Shown here one piece after another: positions 11,532 through 23,314 of a stretch of 64,000 nt of DNA. Positions within the stretch are counted from its first letter, which is position 1. Every line of letters begins with the position of its first letter. Source of the stretch: Grammothele lineata (Eukaryota > Basidiomycota > Agaricomycetes > Polyporales > Polyporaceae); assembly GCA_002150815.3 (NCBI GenBank), contig NDFF03000372.1, positions 62,001 through 126,000 of the forward strand, read 5' to 3'. Position numbers and translations under genes: made by a program. The notes under the pieces are model-generated. The model was not told the origin of the DNA. It saw only the letters and a program-made list of their open reading frames with translations, and did no database searches.

Positions 11532-13386
11532 CTAGGCGCCACCACGCGGCTGCTCCCTCTCCTCTGGGCGGTACGCCCAAATGTTCGAGTTCGAGCCGGG
11601 CGCACGCACTGCGCCGGGCAGGCCAGGAAGGCGACCGTAGACGACGACGTCGTCGCCGTCCTGAGATTTCGAAGAGCGCGAGCGACACGAGGCGGGCGCG
11701 CGTGGACGAAAACAGCGGACAAAAGCAGCAAAGTCAGCCCCGCGGGATCTGGACAGCGAGCACAGGCAAGAGAAAAACGAGCGGCGGCGATGATGTAAAC
11801 CATGCCACCCCGCGGGCACGCTGCGCGCACGTACCTCGAGGATGCGGTCGTACCCGGGCCCACGTGAAGGCGCGGCGTGGGGCCCGCTCGACCCTGGGGG
11901 AGTAGATTCGCTGCGTGGCATGGGGCGGCGTCCGAGGGAGGTAGAGCCCGGAAAGCCCGCGCTAACGGGACTGGCGGGCATCGCGCGGGGTGTCGGGCTC
12001 GTTGTGCCGCTCAGGGAGAGGCCGTGAAATTGGCGGGAGAGGGTACTGCTGGATGACGACGGGGACATGCCCGTGGGCGACATGCCGCCACTCTGCTGGT
12101 GGATCCCGGGGAGAAGGAGGGACTGTGGCGCGAGACAAAGAAAGGGTCCTAGGTCAGCGTACGGGCATGCGATAGCATCGTACGGTACTATGATATAGCG
12201 CGATCTGATATAGGGACGTACACGACTAGGCTGCCGCATCGTGGAATCGTCCTCCTCGGCGAGCCGTCGGACCTCGCGTTGCATGCGCCGCGCCCGGGTA
12301 ATGGCGACCCCCGCGCGGCGCGTCTTCTTCTTCCTGGGCTGTTGACCATCTCCTTGAGCTCCCTCCTGTGTCTGTGGGTCATAATCGTCCGCTTCGGTAT
12401 CCTCATCTCCTCCCGAAAGCTGCGCTGAAGCTGAAGAGTGGAGTTGGCCAGAGAGTGTCGCATCGCCAGACGTGATGCGTTCATTCGAGATGCGATCAGG
12501 ACCCCTCCTCGTGGGGTTAGGGGCCAGGACTTGCTGTTGGTCGTTCCCGGTACGTGCACCGCCCCGTGATGAGGACGGATAGGTCGCCATAGCCGCCTTG
12601 CCAGACGTAGAGGCAGTAGGTAAGAGCCAAGGCGGATGATACTCAGGCGCGGAGGCGAGAGGTTCCGCGGGGAGGATGGCAGGGGTGATGGAAGCCCTCG
12701 AGGGAGAAGAAGTGCGTTCGGCAGGACAACAAGTACTAGGGACTGAAGCGGCGGCGCATGACTGCAGGCCTGTTTCGTCGCGAATTCCGCATTGTGTAGA
12801 GACGTCCGGGAGGGCCCACAGAGAAGCGTGAGTGCCTTCAGGATCCGCTGAGCGCCGCAAGTATTCTCGCTCCGAATCGGACTGGGGCTTGCCGTTCCGT
12901 AGCAGATAAGTGAAACGAGGGAAGCGGTCGGTAGCGTGTTGGGAGGGAGCCACAGAGTTTCCCCGGATCTCCAGTGTGTCGCCCAGCGTCAGAGGACTAG
13001 GAGAGACGTTTGTCGAAGCTGATGTAAGCAACGTCGGAGACTGACTCGAACTCAAGATTCTCGATGCTAGAAGATTGTTCTGAGATTCGGCGATGTTCCG
13101 TTGCTGTGGTACCTGAGACGGAGGCAGTGGTGTCCACCGGGACAGCGTCAGAGATAGAGACAGTACGCGCATGGCGTCAGGCGGCAGGTCCCTCCTCATG
13201 TCGGAAGGCAGGAATGACCCTGACTGTAGCTTGGTAGCCGGCCGAGTGCTTACGGAAGGGTCGTCGCGCTCTGTCGCCGGGGATGGACCCCATGGCTCGG
13301 TATTGAGACTCCGAAGTCGATCTGCGTCGTCCAGTCAGTCAAGAGCGGAGCGGGTTGGCAGGCGACTTACTCGCGAGGAGAACCAT
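11532..13386 (-). CDS. largely disordered protein with conserved-looking ends, unknown
   Basis: Four exons (13371-13386, 12222-13321, 11835-12122, 11532-11660) give 510 residues. The start at 13386 has a good context (AAGATGG) and leaves a 16-nt first coding exon, joined across a 49-nt intron to a frame that reads without break into the long exon. The frame is also open upstream of the ATG, so a longer N-terminus is possible. Residues ~1-75 (MVLLANRLRSLNTEPWG, then MRRDLPPDAMRVLS) look ordered. The middle is Ser/Pro/Thr-rich. A basic stretch (RKKKTRRAGVAITRARRMQR) may be a nuclear localisation or nucleic-acid-binding segment. Another Ser/Pro block precedes a short ordered C-terminus (GYDRILEDGDDVVVYGRLPG). 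The two later introns have lengths divisible by three, so unspliced forms stay in frame. I do not recognise the family. Confidence 0.68.
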
Positions 13387-15046
13387 CTTGAAATGCGTGG
13401 CCACGGTGGTGAGATCGGCGGCACCAGATAGAGGAGGATAGTTGCAGCGGATGTAAGGGATTAAACGGGGTGACGCGAGGCGTTGTGTGCAAGATTGGGT
13501 GTGAGTTGTCAACAGCTTCGGAGGAGCTAAGGACAATAAACAGAGCGTGTACGAGTGAGATAACACGCGCTACAGGAACGCGTCGGCTACTGGGGAGCCC
13601 GGGAGGGTCGTTGTAAACCGTAGGCCTCACAATGCACGTCGCAGGGGTACCTAGACGGAAGTGCCGTGCACGTTTGTGAGTCGAGAGGCACGTTGTCCGA
13701 GGCAGACGCGGATTACGTTGGAAGATATCGCAGGGGAGTGCGTTGGAAGCGGGAGGGGGTAGAACGCAGCGGGAGAAGGAGAGGAGGCAAGGAGAGGATG
13801 TTCGTTTGTGGCCGCACCAGAGCCTGCCAGACCTGCCGGCGGTAGCACGTGCTGCTCGCCACGGTAGTTCGCTTCTCTTCACGAGACGTCCACGACCGCC
13901 GCAGATCGACCAGTCGCGAAACTGGCGACTCTGCGGAGAGACGAATGTGAATCGCCTTACGAATGGCCTGCGCCTGCGCTTCTGCTGCGTGCTTCGGATC
14001 TTAGGATTTAATACCGAGCTCGTGAAGGAGAAGCTTGAGGGCGTGCGGGTATTGCCAGGCGCACTGTTCCCGCGATAGAGTCGTGTAGGCGGCGATCAAA
14101 GGGACAGAGAGACTAGAAGAGCTAAACGTACAGCACGCGAAATGCCAACGAAGGCGTGTATTGGGCGAGTGCAAGCAGAACACACGACGAGCCAACAACC
14201 ACATCCGCTGCTGCCAACCGCACGGATGTACACCACTGTTGGAGCCACCCGCAGCCACAATGCTGAGGTTAGCCATCGGAGGATCTTCGAAGGCGGACAT
14301 GAGAAGGGTGCGAGTCGTAGGTGACTAGGGGATTGAGACGCACTCGAGGATCACTGATACTACGATCTTGAAACCTGCAAGGCGTGACCGTGGGGCAACA
14401 ACGAATAGTGACGGGAAGCAGTGATGTCATGCGGATTCTACGCTTCGACTATGGTCACATGTACTGGGGGTTAGCGAGTTATGGCATTCAACGGTATGTC
14501 CTATGGTCAAAGAAAGACTCACTTAATCGCCCTTGAGCTCGAGTTTGCTCACATCTCTAAACAATTCGGGTCAGCGGTCGAGGTACACGCTCGCCGGAGC
14601 GTTGCAGCCAGTGGGAGGCCCAATGAGCTGCAACGCCCCGGCTTGCATGAACATCCGAGTCGCAGTGACGACCGTCTCCTCGCCCTAGCATGATGCGACA
14701 CAATACGCAAGGCGTGCTACACTGTGCACAGCTGTGTATGGCATCAATACCGCCGTTACGGTCGTCTGTGCGTTCCATGGACACCTTCAGGCATAAGACT
14801 GCGACGGCTTGGTTGCGAGGAGGGGCGTGCATTGCATTGGCGTCACGTTTGTCAAGGGCGTCTAGGTTTCCTATTTCCGACAAAATCGGGGAAATTCACA
14901 TGTTGGGCCAATGACGGCGTCCCTGGCCCTTGCTGCGACGACCGCGCGCGACCATGCGGCTCTCTCCTGCCTGCCGTGCAGCCCTTTGCTTCCACATTCC
15001 CCGTTTCCACTAGGACTCCGCATTCACTGCTCTCATCCTCAGCAAC
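13387..15046. other. divergent intergenic region
   Basis: This is the upstream region of both flanking genes. A minus-strand frame at 14001-14300 has an ATG and 99 codons but no recognisable domain, and no consistent splice model could be made for it. Nothing else is supported. Confidence 0.5.
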
Positions 15047-16880
15047 ATGTCAATCATGCAAGCGATCCGCGAAAAGGAGAGGGACTTCGCGGATTCATAC
15101 GCCTCGAATGTTGCTGGTGCACAACGACTCCAACGCACGCTTGAACAAGACATCTTTCCCGGGATGGTGGACGAGCTGGATCTCGATGATGAGGCGAAAC
15201 AAAGGGCAAGGGAGTGGATAGACGATCTCCGTATGTGTTCCCAGTGTCCGCGTCGGCTGAGGGCGCGTATAACCTCGTCGCGTATTTAGAATCGATATTT
15301 AGGCTCTTGCGGGTAGGATGTAGCCCCCTCTGAAAGCACGGGTGTATGCTGAAGCACATGTACAGCGTCACAAGTTCACTACTTCTTTTGCCTTGGAGAA
15401 TGCTCGTGATGTCCTTCTGTGGCGACTAGCCGTTCTCCCTCAAGATATACCCCATCCGAGAGCCAAATTCCTCCACTGTCTGCCCTTGACTACCCGGGAT
15501 CCTCTTGGGAGACCGTTATTAGTGATTAAGTTGGCAGAACTTCTCGCATCCGCCGAAGAGGCTCGTCCGGCTCTCGTTCAATACATCGAGCTACTTCGTC
15601 GCAACCTCCGGGACATTAATCGCGAACAGGAGAAGATACGACAGGACAGCGAGTTGCCAGTACTACAGTATGTCGCGTTGATAGACATTGGAGGAATTTC
15701 TGTCCAGACCGTGGTACGTCCTAATGATATGCTCAACGAAATTCGGTTGTCTACATGCTTGGTGACACAGAGCGTCGACCTCTTGACCTGGTTCATATAT
15801 GAGCTTATCCCTCGCTTCCCTGGAATGCTCGCTGCTAGTAACGTGTCTCTTTGCCACTTTCTCTGCATCTGACGTTAATGTCATCCCGGTAGTATTAATT
15901 CTTAATTACTCGTGGGCGCATGCCGGTGTCTGGAGCGTTGTAAAGTATGACTTTAATCACACGCTGGATACCGACGTTGAGCTCTAATTGTCGCTCTAGG
16001 CGCGCACTACCCGGGCCGATCCTTGCACGAATATTCTTTCCAACACAAGACGAGCTACTGGAATACCTCACACCAGCTGTTGTACCACGTGGTAAGTCAT
16101 TTCTCCTCGTCGCAAATTATGAGGCCGTTGATGGACACACTTGCAGACTATGGGGGCAACGTTCTACCATTGTCGCAACTTGAGGATCCCCTGGAGAAGT
16201 ACATGCGTGCACCCCCGCAGATGGGCAGCCGAACAAGCCTCCCGCCCTCCAAGTCCGCGGACGACCCTCACCTGTCTGTTCAGCCGATACCTCGAGTTCC
16301 TTCAATGTCCCCAACATCGCATCTCAACCCTTACTTTGGTTACCCAGTTTCCGGCCGCGGCGAACCGATTCCGACACTACGACACGGGCGGCAGCGCAAG
16401 CGCGATCTGCTCCGTACGCTTGCCGGGCTCTGGTGGGCGCGCTGGAAGGACCGAGTCTACCTTGTGGTCTGCGTTGCGCTTGTTATCCTGTCGTACAGGT
16501 TCCGAAGACATCCGCGTGTTCTCGGCTGGAGAGCGGGGGCGCGGTTGTTCGGGACACCAGCTACGTGATTCTGATCATATGCCATTCCTCGGAGGTCATG
16601 CCCATGCATCGGGGTGGACGCCTCCAACATTTTGTCTGCAATATCTCTGGGCCATCACAACACGGCGTGACTGGCTAGCCTGTTTCTCGATATTCACTTC
16701 GCACGCTACGACCGCGTGTCTACGCAAGGGACCGATCCGATGGACTGGTGGGGATTCTTCAAGGAGCTTCTCTACCAAGCCGGCGAACGCCTTGCCCTAG
16801 ACGTGCCCTCGACGTCGGCTAGAACGCCCCGCAGCTTCGACTCCTCCACACGAGAAAATCCCCAGCGAGTGGGCCGGTGA
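15047..16880 (+). CDS. CRAL-TRIO (SEC14-like) lipid-binding protein with C-terminal membrane segment
   Basis: Preferred exons are 15047-15230, 15355-15713, 15771-15837, 15893-15944, 16000-16091, 16147-16498 and 16679-16880, giving 435 residues. The first ~90 residues form a helical CRAL-TRIO N-terminal region. The lipid-binding domain follows (~90-240), with the typical core LQYVALIDIGG and a later stretch ILNYSWAHAGVWSVVKRALP. A disordered Pro/Ser linker leads to a basic patch (RHGRQRKRD) and one hydrophobic segment (VYLVVCVALVILSY), suggesting a tail-anchored or single-pass phosphatidylinositol-transfer-type protein on an internal membrane. If the intron 16499-16678 is retained, the protein instead ends at 16568 (391 residues). 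The downstream frame, containing DPMDWWGFFKELLYQAGERL, looks coding and joins in phase, so I prefer the longer form. The intron 2 acceptor (GCTGAAG at 15354) is weak but keeps the frame. Confidence 0.85.
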
Positions 16881-18829
16881 GCCTTGTTTCACCCCAGCTT
16901 TGCGCAGCTGGCACCATGCCCCCTCCCGTGCCTCGGCGGCGGCGGCGTCTTGCGTCTCACTGTCTGTTTCTGGACGTGATCACGAGCGCGCGCGAGGCTT
17001 CCCGGCGGCCCCAGTACTTGTTGTGGCAACCCATCCTCCTCCTCTCTTCTATCCCGCAACTTCGGTGGCTAGCAGCCGCAGCCGACCCCGCCCGTGTTTC
17101 CGATTCAGCCATATGTCCAGCATCGATAGAGGGTTCCATCGGGCGCACGCAGAACCCAGGGTTCCTCCGCTCGGCGCGACGAGTTACATGGGCTCTTCTG
17201 CAAGGTGCCGATGCGCGACGGAGTCGCCTGCCATGGCCCTTACCGTGCGACCGATGTGTACAGATCCGGGATGGCATCGGGATGGGCGGGTGCGGTAGTT
17301 GGCAACTGGCCTTCGTCTTCTTTCCCTCCTCTTTCCCTTCGCCTTCCTCCACCTCCGACGTCGTGAACAAAGGGCTTCCCCGTCTCCAGCCGCGCTGTGG
17401 GTTCACCGCATGAGAGGACCGCCCGCAGCCGCCATCAGACTTCCGTCCTTAGAACCAAGGCCCGACGCGGCTTCTGAGCACTTCCTTCCGGTCGCGCTTG
17501 CGCTGGAGCTCGTATCGGCCCACGGCCCACGACCCACTCGGCGGTCGCCGAAGTCAGTGTTCGCACTCGCGACGAATGATCATAACCATACCATCTCACA
17601 CCTCGCCGTCCGTCCACCCGGCCCGCAGAGCCCCGGCCCGAAATGCCTTGCCGTCGCACCAACCCACGACGTCATAGCGACCTTCCTAGAGAAAGGCTGG
17701 CAGGGCCGTCTTGGCGTGGCGAGTCTTCGCCCAGTCGCCGCTGGTGAGCGCTAGACCTTCTGCCAGCTGCCACTACTGCCAGTCTAGTGCGCCGTCCGAG
17801 TGGCGTTAGTGTTGTCAACATGGCTGACAATTCGCTGCCACTGACCACCCCCGCCCCGACCGCTCAATCCACTCCTGCCTCTTCTTGCACACAACGCTGA
17901 ACTCTGCGCACAAGTACGTACGCATCGGCGCGAGCCTGAGCATCCCCAGGTGATAGCTCCACGACGATCCGGCGGGGGAAAACCGGAAGTCATTATCGTC
18001 CAAACCCAATCGGTTTGCACGAGTTCGAGCCGGGAAAAGGTCCTTCTTGTCCGCTGTAGCCGCAGGAGGGATGACAGAGGATGGCACCTTCGGATGGAAG
18101 TGGGGGCGAGTCAATCACGACCGGACGCGAATTTCGGTCAATTGCTGGGTTCTCGTTCGTAGAAGTATGCCGCGCGGTTGTCCAATCTATGACACCGTCT
18201 ACGCGAGCTCGTTCGCCGCGATGCACTTCTAAAATTCGTAGTCAGCTGATTGGCATTCAACGGTAGCATTACGACAGCTTTTTCGCCGGGCGTCCCGAAC
18301 CTCAGAGTGTACAATCGGTTGCGTGCCACAATTCTCTTCCCCACTCCAGCATAGAAAGCACAATATCCTACACATGCTGATGAAACCAGGTAAGAGACCT
18401 TCTCAGCTGATGGGACAACGTCATAGCGCGAATTGATTGAACCCTAGACGGCCTGACGTCGACGTCGACTCTGTGCAAAAGCTCACAGGTGGCTACTTCA
18501 TGAGTCATGATGCTCCTCGCTCGAGATCACCTCACGAAAACAGCGAGATCACATACAGCAGGCATGTCTTCGTTTTCTCTTTCGAGAACTTTTGTACATC
18601 AGACGCCCTACGTACCTGTCACGATCAAACCACATAACAAGTCTATGGCCGACTGCGGTGGCGCATACGCACGCAATCCTTACACCTTCGAATATGCCAC
18701 CGCTTGCGCGCACTTCCCCAGACGCCTCCAGCAATACGTAACAATGGTGTCCGCCGAGGTCGCTGCGGTACACTCGGACGATACTGTCTGTCGCGGCAGC
18801 ACCCTGAACGCCTCAACAGGACCCCCTAC
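16881..18829. other. no convincing gene
   Basis: Several frames of 130-180 codons exist on both strands around 16.9-17.8 kb. Most lack an ATG at the start, and none shows a domain. The region could hide a gene broken by introns, but I cannot support one. Confidence 0.4.
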
Positions 18830-19287
18830 TTAGTGGCTGAGCGTCAGCCTCCGGGCCGCCCGCTCCCGCGCCTGGCGCTTACGTACGCGCCATCCAGGGG
18901 GCGGCGGTGGCGTGAGTGTGCAGAGCGCCTCCCGCCTGTCGACAGCCCCGACGCGCTGCAGTGCGGCCTCCGCGAAAGGCGCATCTGGCGCCCCGTTGCG
19001 CAGCGGGTGCGAGGCCGTCGCAGCCTCGAGGAGCGGGGAGCCCTTGTATTCCGCACGCGGTAGACACCACAATTTAGCCGGCGATTGTAAGAGTAAGGGG
19101 GCACAACAGCGACCCTGCACACTAGGATTGTGCGCCACGGAGTGTTCACCGGCGCATCAGGATACGGGGGTGAGGCGTGATAGTCCTTGTATGTGAATGG
19201 TGTGGCCGGTGGTCGCAGTCGAGATTTTCGGCTCGTGGTGCTTGGCTTGTCGCTTGAAGAGGGCCGAGCAGCCCAGGAAGCCGGCAT
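18830..19287 (-). CDS. candidate two-exon small protein (125 residues)
   Basis: Exons 19123-19287 and 18830-19042 are joined by an 80-nt GT-AG intron in phase 0. The first part starts MPASWAARPSSS and includes FTYKDYHASPPYPDAPVNTP. The second is Ala/Leu-rich, then Pro-rich, with a basic end (RVRKRQARERAARR). The intron size and phase fit the other genes here, but there is no recognisable family and the donor (CTA|GTGTGC) is weak. It could be a small gene on the same strand as PPG1 or a chance combination. Confidence 0.25.
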
Positions 19288-19488
19288 AGTTAGAGACCTG
19301 TGTCGAAGCCGCCGCCATGCGTGTTCATTGACATAAAGCCAGAGCGTTCCGATACGCCGAAAGCTTCGATCTCGGGCTGTGTGGCGGTAAACAAACCGCT
19401 AAACTGTCTCTCAGACGCGTTCTTGGTCCACTAGGTTAGAATACAGTGCACTGGGCCGAAGATGGGTATTGTCCGTCCGCAACGTATG

Positions 19489-20912
19489 TTACAAAAAGTA
19501 CTCTGGCAACTGTGAGCAGGACGACAGCGGCACAAGGAGACCAATGTTAGGCTAAGCGGCTGATGGTGCTACAAGTGTTTCGGACGCACCTTCCCTCCGG
19601 CGTTCTGCGCGGCCTGATGGCTAGGACCATCGCGCTCATTTTCTGGAGCCGCCTGGAAGACATTGAAGAACATGGAGCCGCCCGGGCCAACTTCGAGGAT
19701 ACTCGCGGAATTGCCGCAGCGGTAGCAATAGTTGGGTGCCGACCACACGGTTGAGAGGTGTTCGTCGAAGAGAGATGTATAACCTTCCATGCACAGCTGA
19801 TGCGCCCGCAAGATATGCGACATTTGATTCGTCTCCAAGAACTTGTAGACAACCCCCGAGCCGAAGGTGTAGCCCGCACCTCTGTATTGCCACAAGAAGC
19901 CGATGAAGAACAACGCAGAATAGGTGGCGTAGAAGGGAACATGATGAGTTTATTGCGGGCGGCGGTGCAATTACACTGCCAGGATGACGCTCACCTGGGA
20001 GAGATGGCAAAGTCCTCCTTCTCCGGATCAGGATCTGACCAGACAAGATCCGCCATTGGGCCCTCGTGTGGGATTTCTGCGGGTATAGTGAGTGAAATTC
20101 GAGGAGTCATAATTGCGGAACGTAAGGCGCACCCCGAAATCGATCCACTACCTTGATCTGATCTATTGAGTGTATTGAGGGAGAGAGACCTGAGAAACGC
20201 AGCGTCTCGCTTGTTGGGGAAAGTTCAAAACACGGAAGGACAAGGGCTGCTCACCGCCATGGACACAGAAGATCTTGTCGTCAATGACCACGGAGAGGGT
20301 AAGGAAGTCGAACATGTCGGTGAAGTATGTCCACACATGAGAGGAGCCGTACTTTCTGACGCATTCGGTGTAGAAACCGTATGTCTGGGAACACGTAAAT
20401 GGCCGAGACGGCCGAGCATGAGTCGTGTGTGGGCGTACCTGGGTCACCGCCCTCGACTCATGGTTCCCCCGAATGAGCTGCACTCTATCCGGCCAACGCA
20501 GCTTTAGACATGTAAGCAGGGATATTGTCTCCACGCTGAAGAGACCTCGGTCGACATAATCGCCTGAGCAGTCCGTCCTTGTTCAGCACGCGAGCGGAAA
20601 GTCGCGGGGCGCGAGACGCGCACCCAGGAATAGGTAGTTGGTATGAGGCGCGTATCCTCCTATCCGGAAGATCTCTATGAGGTCGTAGAACTGGCTTGAA
20701 TGTTGATGAGCCTCCGCGCATTGACACGGAAAGGGTAGGCCTCACCCATGGATGTCGCCGACGACGGTCACGGGTGCGCTGACATGCACAACATTTGACT
20801 CACGCATGAGGACCTCCTTCGTCTTCTCGCATATCTCGCGGAGGAGGGCTTCATGGAGGAGCTGTTTTCGGAGGAGTTGCTGTATGCATGCGTCAAGGTC
20901 GAAGGGTGCCAT
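19489..20912 (-). CDS. PPG1: Ppg1-type PP2A-like serine/threonine phosphatase catalytic subunit
   Basis: Eight exons (20746-20912, 20624-20694, 20439-20563, 20255-20384, 20133-20189, 19995-20076, 19590-19881, 19489-19509) give 314 residues. All PPP-family metal and catalytic motifs are present: GDIHG 52-56, GDYVDRG 80-86, GNHE 112-115, HGG 163-165 and RGAG 211-214. The phrases [31 protein letters not shown] and [10 protein letters not shown] place it with yeast Ppg1 rather than PP2A, PP4 or PP6. Ppg1 acts in glycogen metabolism and, in yeast, within the Far complex. The start is the first ATG of the frame. The last exon is only 21 nt and encodes LPEYFL, restoring the family's C-terminal YFL tail; reading into the intron would give a false KVRPKHL ending. 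Confidence 0.96.
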
Positions 20913-22887
20913 ATGAGCAGAGTCCGAGTCTAGGTCCAAGTAGATCGCCCTTGCTCGGCCCGTCCCTCCACAGTCACCGCCGCTGAGGCAGTTGCTTGCG
21001 CGTGTTTACAGACTTCGCCTAATGTGGCAAACGGGAGAACCGGATGATACTTACCGAAAGGGACCAAATGCGGCAGAGCCCTACGAAACGATTTCCCACG
21101 CTGCAGACTCGCATCCAACCAAGCCGGCCGCATTAATCTGAACCTTCCCTTTCACCCCCGCGCTCCTTCAATCTAGGCTATTCAGGCAATGATGCGACCT
21201 CCCTTCTCTCGTACTCGGCTCTTTGTCCCTCTCGACAACTGTTTCGCACTCAATCATCGGGGCTCGAAAGTCAGACGACACGGTTTTCTGGCACGTCACC
21301 CCGTCCGCGGCGCAAACGGCAAGCGGACGTCCATCCTCCATCGAGCCACGTCCTATGACGAGTCTTCAGGCGCAAACGTCCCGCCGGTGACGCATTGTGC
21401 CAAGCGGCACTCGGTCCTCTCCCCCGGCTTACGGCCGCTCCGCCACGGACCCTTCGCAACCACCCATTCATTGCTGTGGCCGTCGGCCCGTCGTCCATGC
21501 CCGCTCTGCCGTGATTCTCTCATCAGATGCCATACTCTCGTCCTCTTCTGCCGGCATGCTAGCCCCGCCCCGCTGTTCTCGCGCAAATCTCGCTGGCACC
21601 ACCGTCTCCACGCTGCGGCCTAAACCCGGCCGGTGCTGGTGCATGCCAGCGCACGGCGGGGCCTGGATGGGCCTCAGACGCGCTCTTGGTGATCGACTCA
21701 CGCCATTGGCGGTCCTAGCTGCCACAGTCCGGCGTCCAGGTTGAGTAAGTCTGTCTGCTAAGGTGCCCGCGAGGGGCAGTAAGCTCTGACATGACATGCC
21801 CTTCAAATTCATATACGTGCTCAGACCCGCACCACGGCACGCCCGATGACCGATCGCAGGGCCGTACGTACGGCGCGGGGCTCCCATTGGGCCTCTAGCG
21901 TCCGCAGAGGAGAAGCATAACGTCCGAGCGTCCCCGCTCTCGTCCCCGAAAGCAAGGACGAGTCCAACACGGGAAGGATTCGAGCATGGAGGCCATGGAA
22001 GTCGTGGGTGGGTAACGTAAACCTTGTCTGTTGCTAGCGCGGGACGCTCTCTCTAACCCCTCCGGGGATGCAGGCGTGTATTCCGGGCATCTTGGACCCG
22101 GGTCCCGGCGGAGACCGGCGCTTTTGCGAACGAGGAGGAGAGGCCCACGGCAGGAGCCAATCGTGCGACGAGGAGAGGGTCAGGTGATGGGTGAGCATGC
22201 GTCGGGACAGTGGCGAGGATGGCGCAGGCGTCGGGCTCGCGTGCGAGGGGACTGCGCTGTGGCGGGCCACACGCTATCGAGCACTGGCAGGCAGCTGGGA
22301 TGGCGTGCAGCCGAGAATGGGAGAAGAGATCTCGATGGGCTGATCTGCAAGAAGAGTCTGTGCCACGCTCGTGAAGAGATTGTCGCGTCGGGAGCTCGGA
22401 GCAGGGCGAGTAGTGGCGCGCGAGCCTCGATGGGCGCCAACCGACATCAGCCGCCTTTGTCTTCGGTGACTCTTCGCACGCCGGCCACTCGCGAGCCCAT
22501 CCGAGGCCCTTGACTCGCTCTCCACCGTTGACGCACCCGCCCTGCAGCAGCTTGACATGGCGGGCCTGGGGCGGGTGCGGTGCGGGTCGGGCGGCGGATG
22601 CCGGGGCAGGGCCCGAGGACGAGAGAGGAATGTAGGTGCGCGGTGGGTGCGGGTGGGGCACGGCTGCTCTCCCGAGAACAAGGACACGCGGTGGCTGAGC
22701 CGGGCAACAAGACGTTGGAGACGCGCGCAAGGTCCGCGGAGGGTGACATAGCATCGAGGCAGTCTGTTGCCCGATTGCTGGTAGGCTGTCGCGCCCGCGC
22801 CCGCGCCTGGCCGTGTCCGATGGGATGCAAACGCCCTGTGGACGATGATCGAGGCCCGTCCGTGCTGGGGCGGACGACCGTGATCGT

Positions 22888-22949
22888 CTCGGACGCTCGC
22901 CTCGGACGCTCGCCTCGGACGCTCGCCTCGGACGCTCGCCTCGGACGCT
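22888..22949. repeat. perfect 13-bp tandem repeat, 4.8 units
   Basis: The unit CTCGGACGCTCGC is repeated four times without a mismatch (starts 22888, 22901, 22914, 22927), followed by a 10-bp partial copy. Complete identity between copies suggests a recent or actively slipping minisatellite. It lies about 365-425 bp upstream of the zinc-finger start codon. Confidence 0.95.
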
Positions 22950-23227
22950 GCCAGGCTCGAGCGCTGCCCGCCCTTGTGCACTGAACAGGCCAGCCGGACG
23001 GCAGCCCCAAACGGGCAGATCTTGCCTCCCGGCCGTCTATCTTGGCCTCCGCCCCGCATCGCTTCAGCCTGTCGCGCCCTCTCCACAAAAAAAGGCAAAC
23101 CGTCTTCCCTCCTCCCTGAGCGGCCATGTCAAGCGCTGCGCTCATGATACATTGTCGATCTGCTCCCCCCGGCCATCGTTTTCGACAGCCTTCTTTCCTT
23201 CTTCTCCTCCCAGTCAGCCCCCACTGC

Positions 23228-23234
23228 TATAAAT
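23228..23234 (+). promoter_or_regulatory. TATA box of the zinc-finger gene
   Basis: TATAAAT lies 81 bp upstream of the in-frame ATG at 23315 and 99 bp upstream of the one at 23333. Transcription should start about 30 bp downstream of it, which excludes the upstream in-frame ATG at 23126 as the start codon. Confidence 0.6.
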
Positions 23235-23314
23235 CCCCGGGCCTGCGTCCGACACCGTTCCCCCACCACCACACCACGCCACACATCCGCCACCGCACCC
23301 GCGCTCACGCTTGC

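Larger units (their letters stand above)
20913..23314. other. divergent intergenic region, PPG1 / zinc-finger gene
   Basis: 2.4 kb of GC-rich DNA with many overlapping open frames on both strands, none with a recognisable domain. It contains a perfect 13-bp tandem repeat (22888-22949) and a TATA box (23228-23234), both listed separately. Confidence 0.5.

Noticed and set aside
19569..19589. KVRPKHL as the C-terminus of Ppg1
   Set aside because: It is intron sequence beginning GTGCGT; a downstream 21-nt exon gives the family YFL ending.
22031..23145. Several 160-270-codon overlapping frames on both strands
   Set aside because: No start context, no domains, and they include the 13-bp tandem repeat as a reading artefact (repeating RPRRASEASVRGE).
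23126..23314. N-terminal extension of the zinc-finger protein from an upstream in-frame ATG
   Set aside because: It would begin upstream of the TATA box at 23228 and encodes a Pro/His-rich leader with no support.
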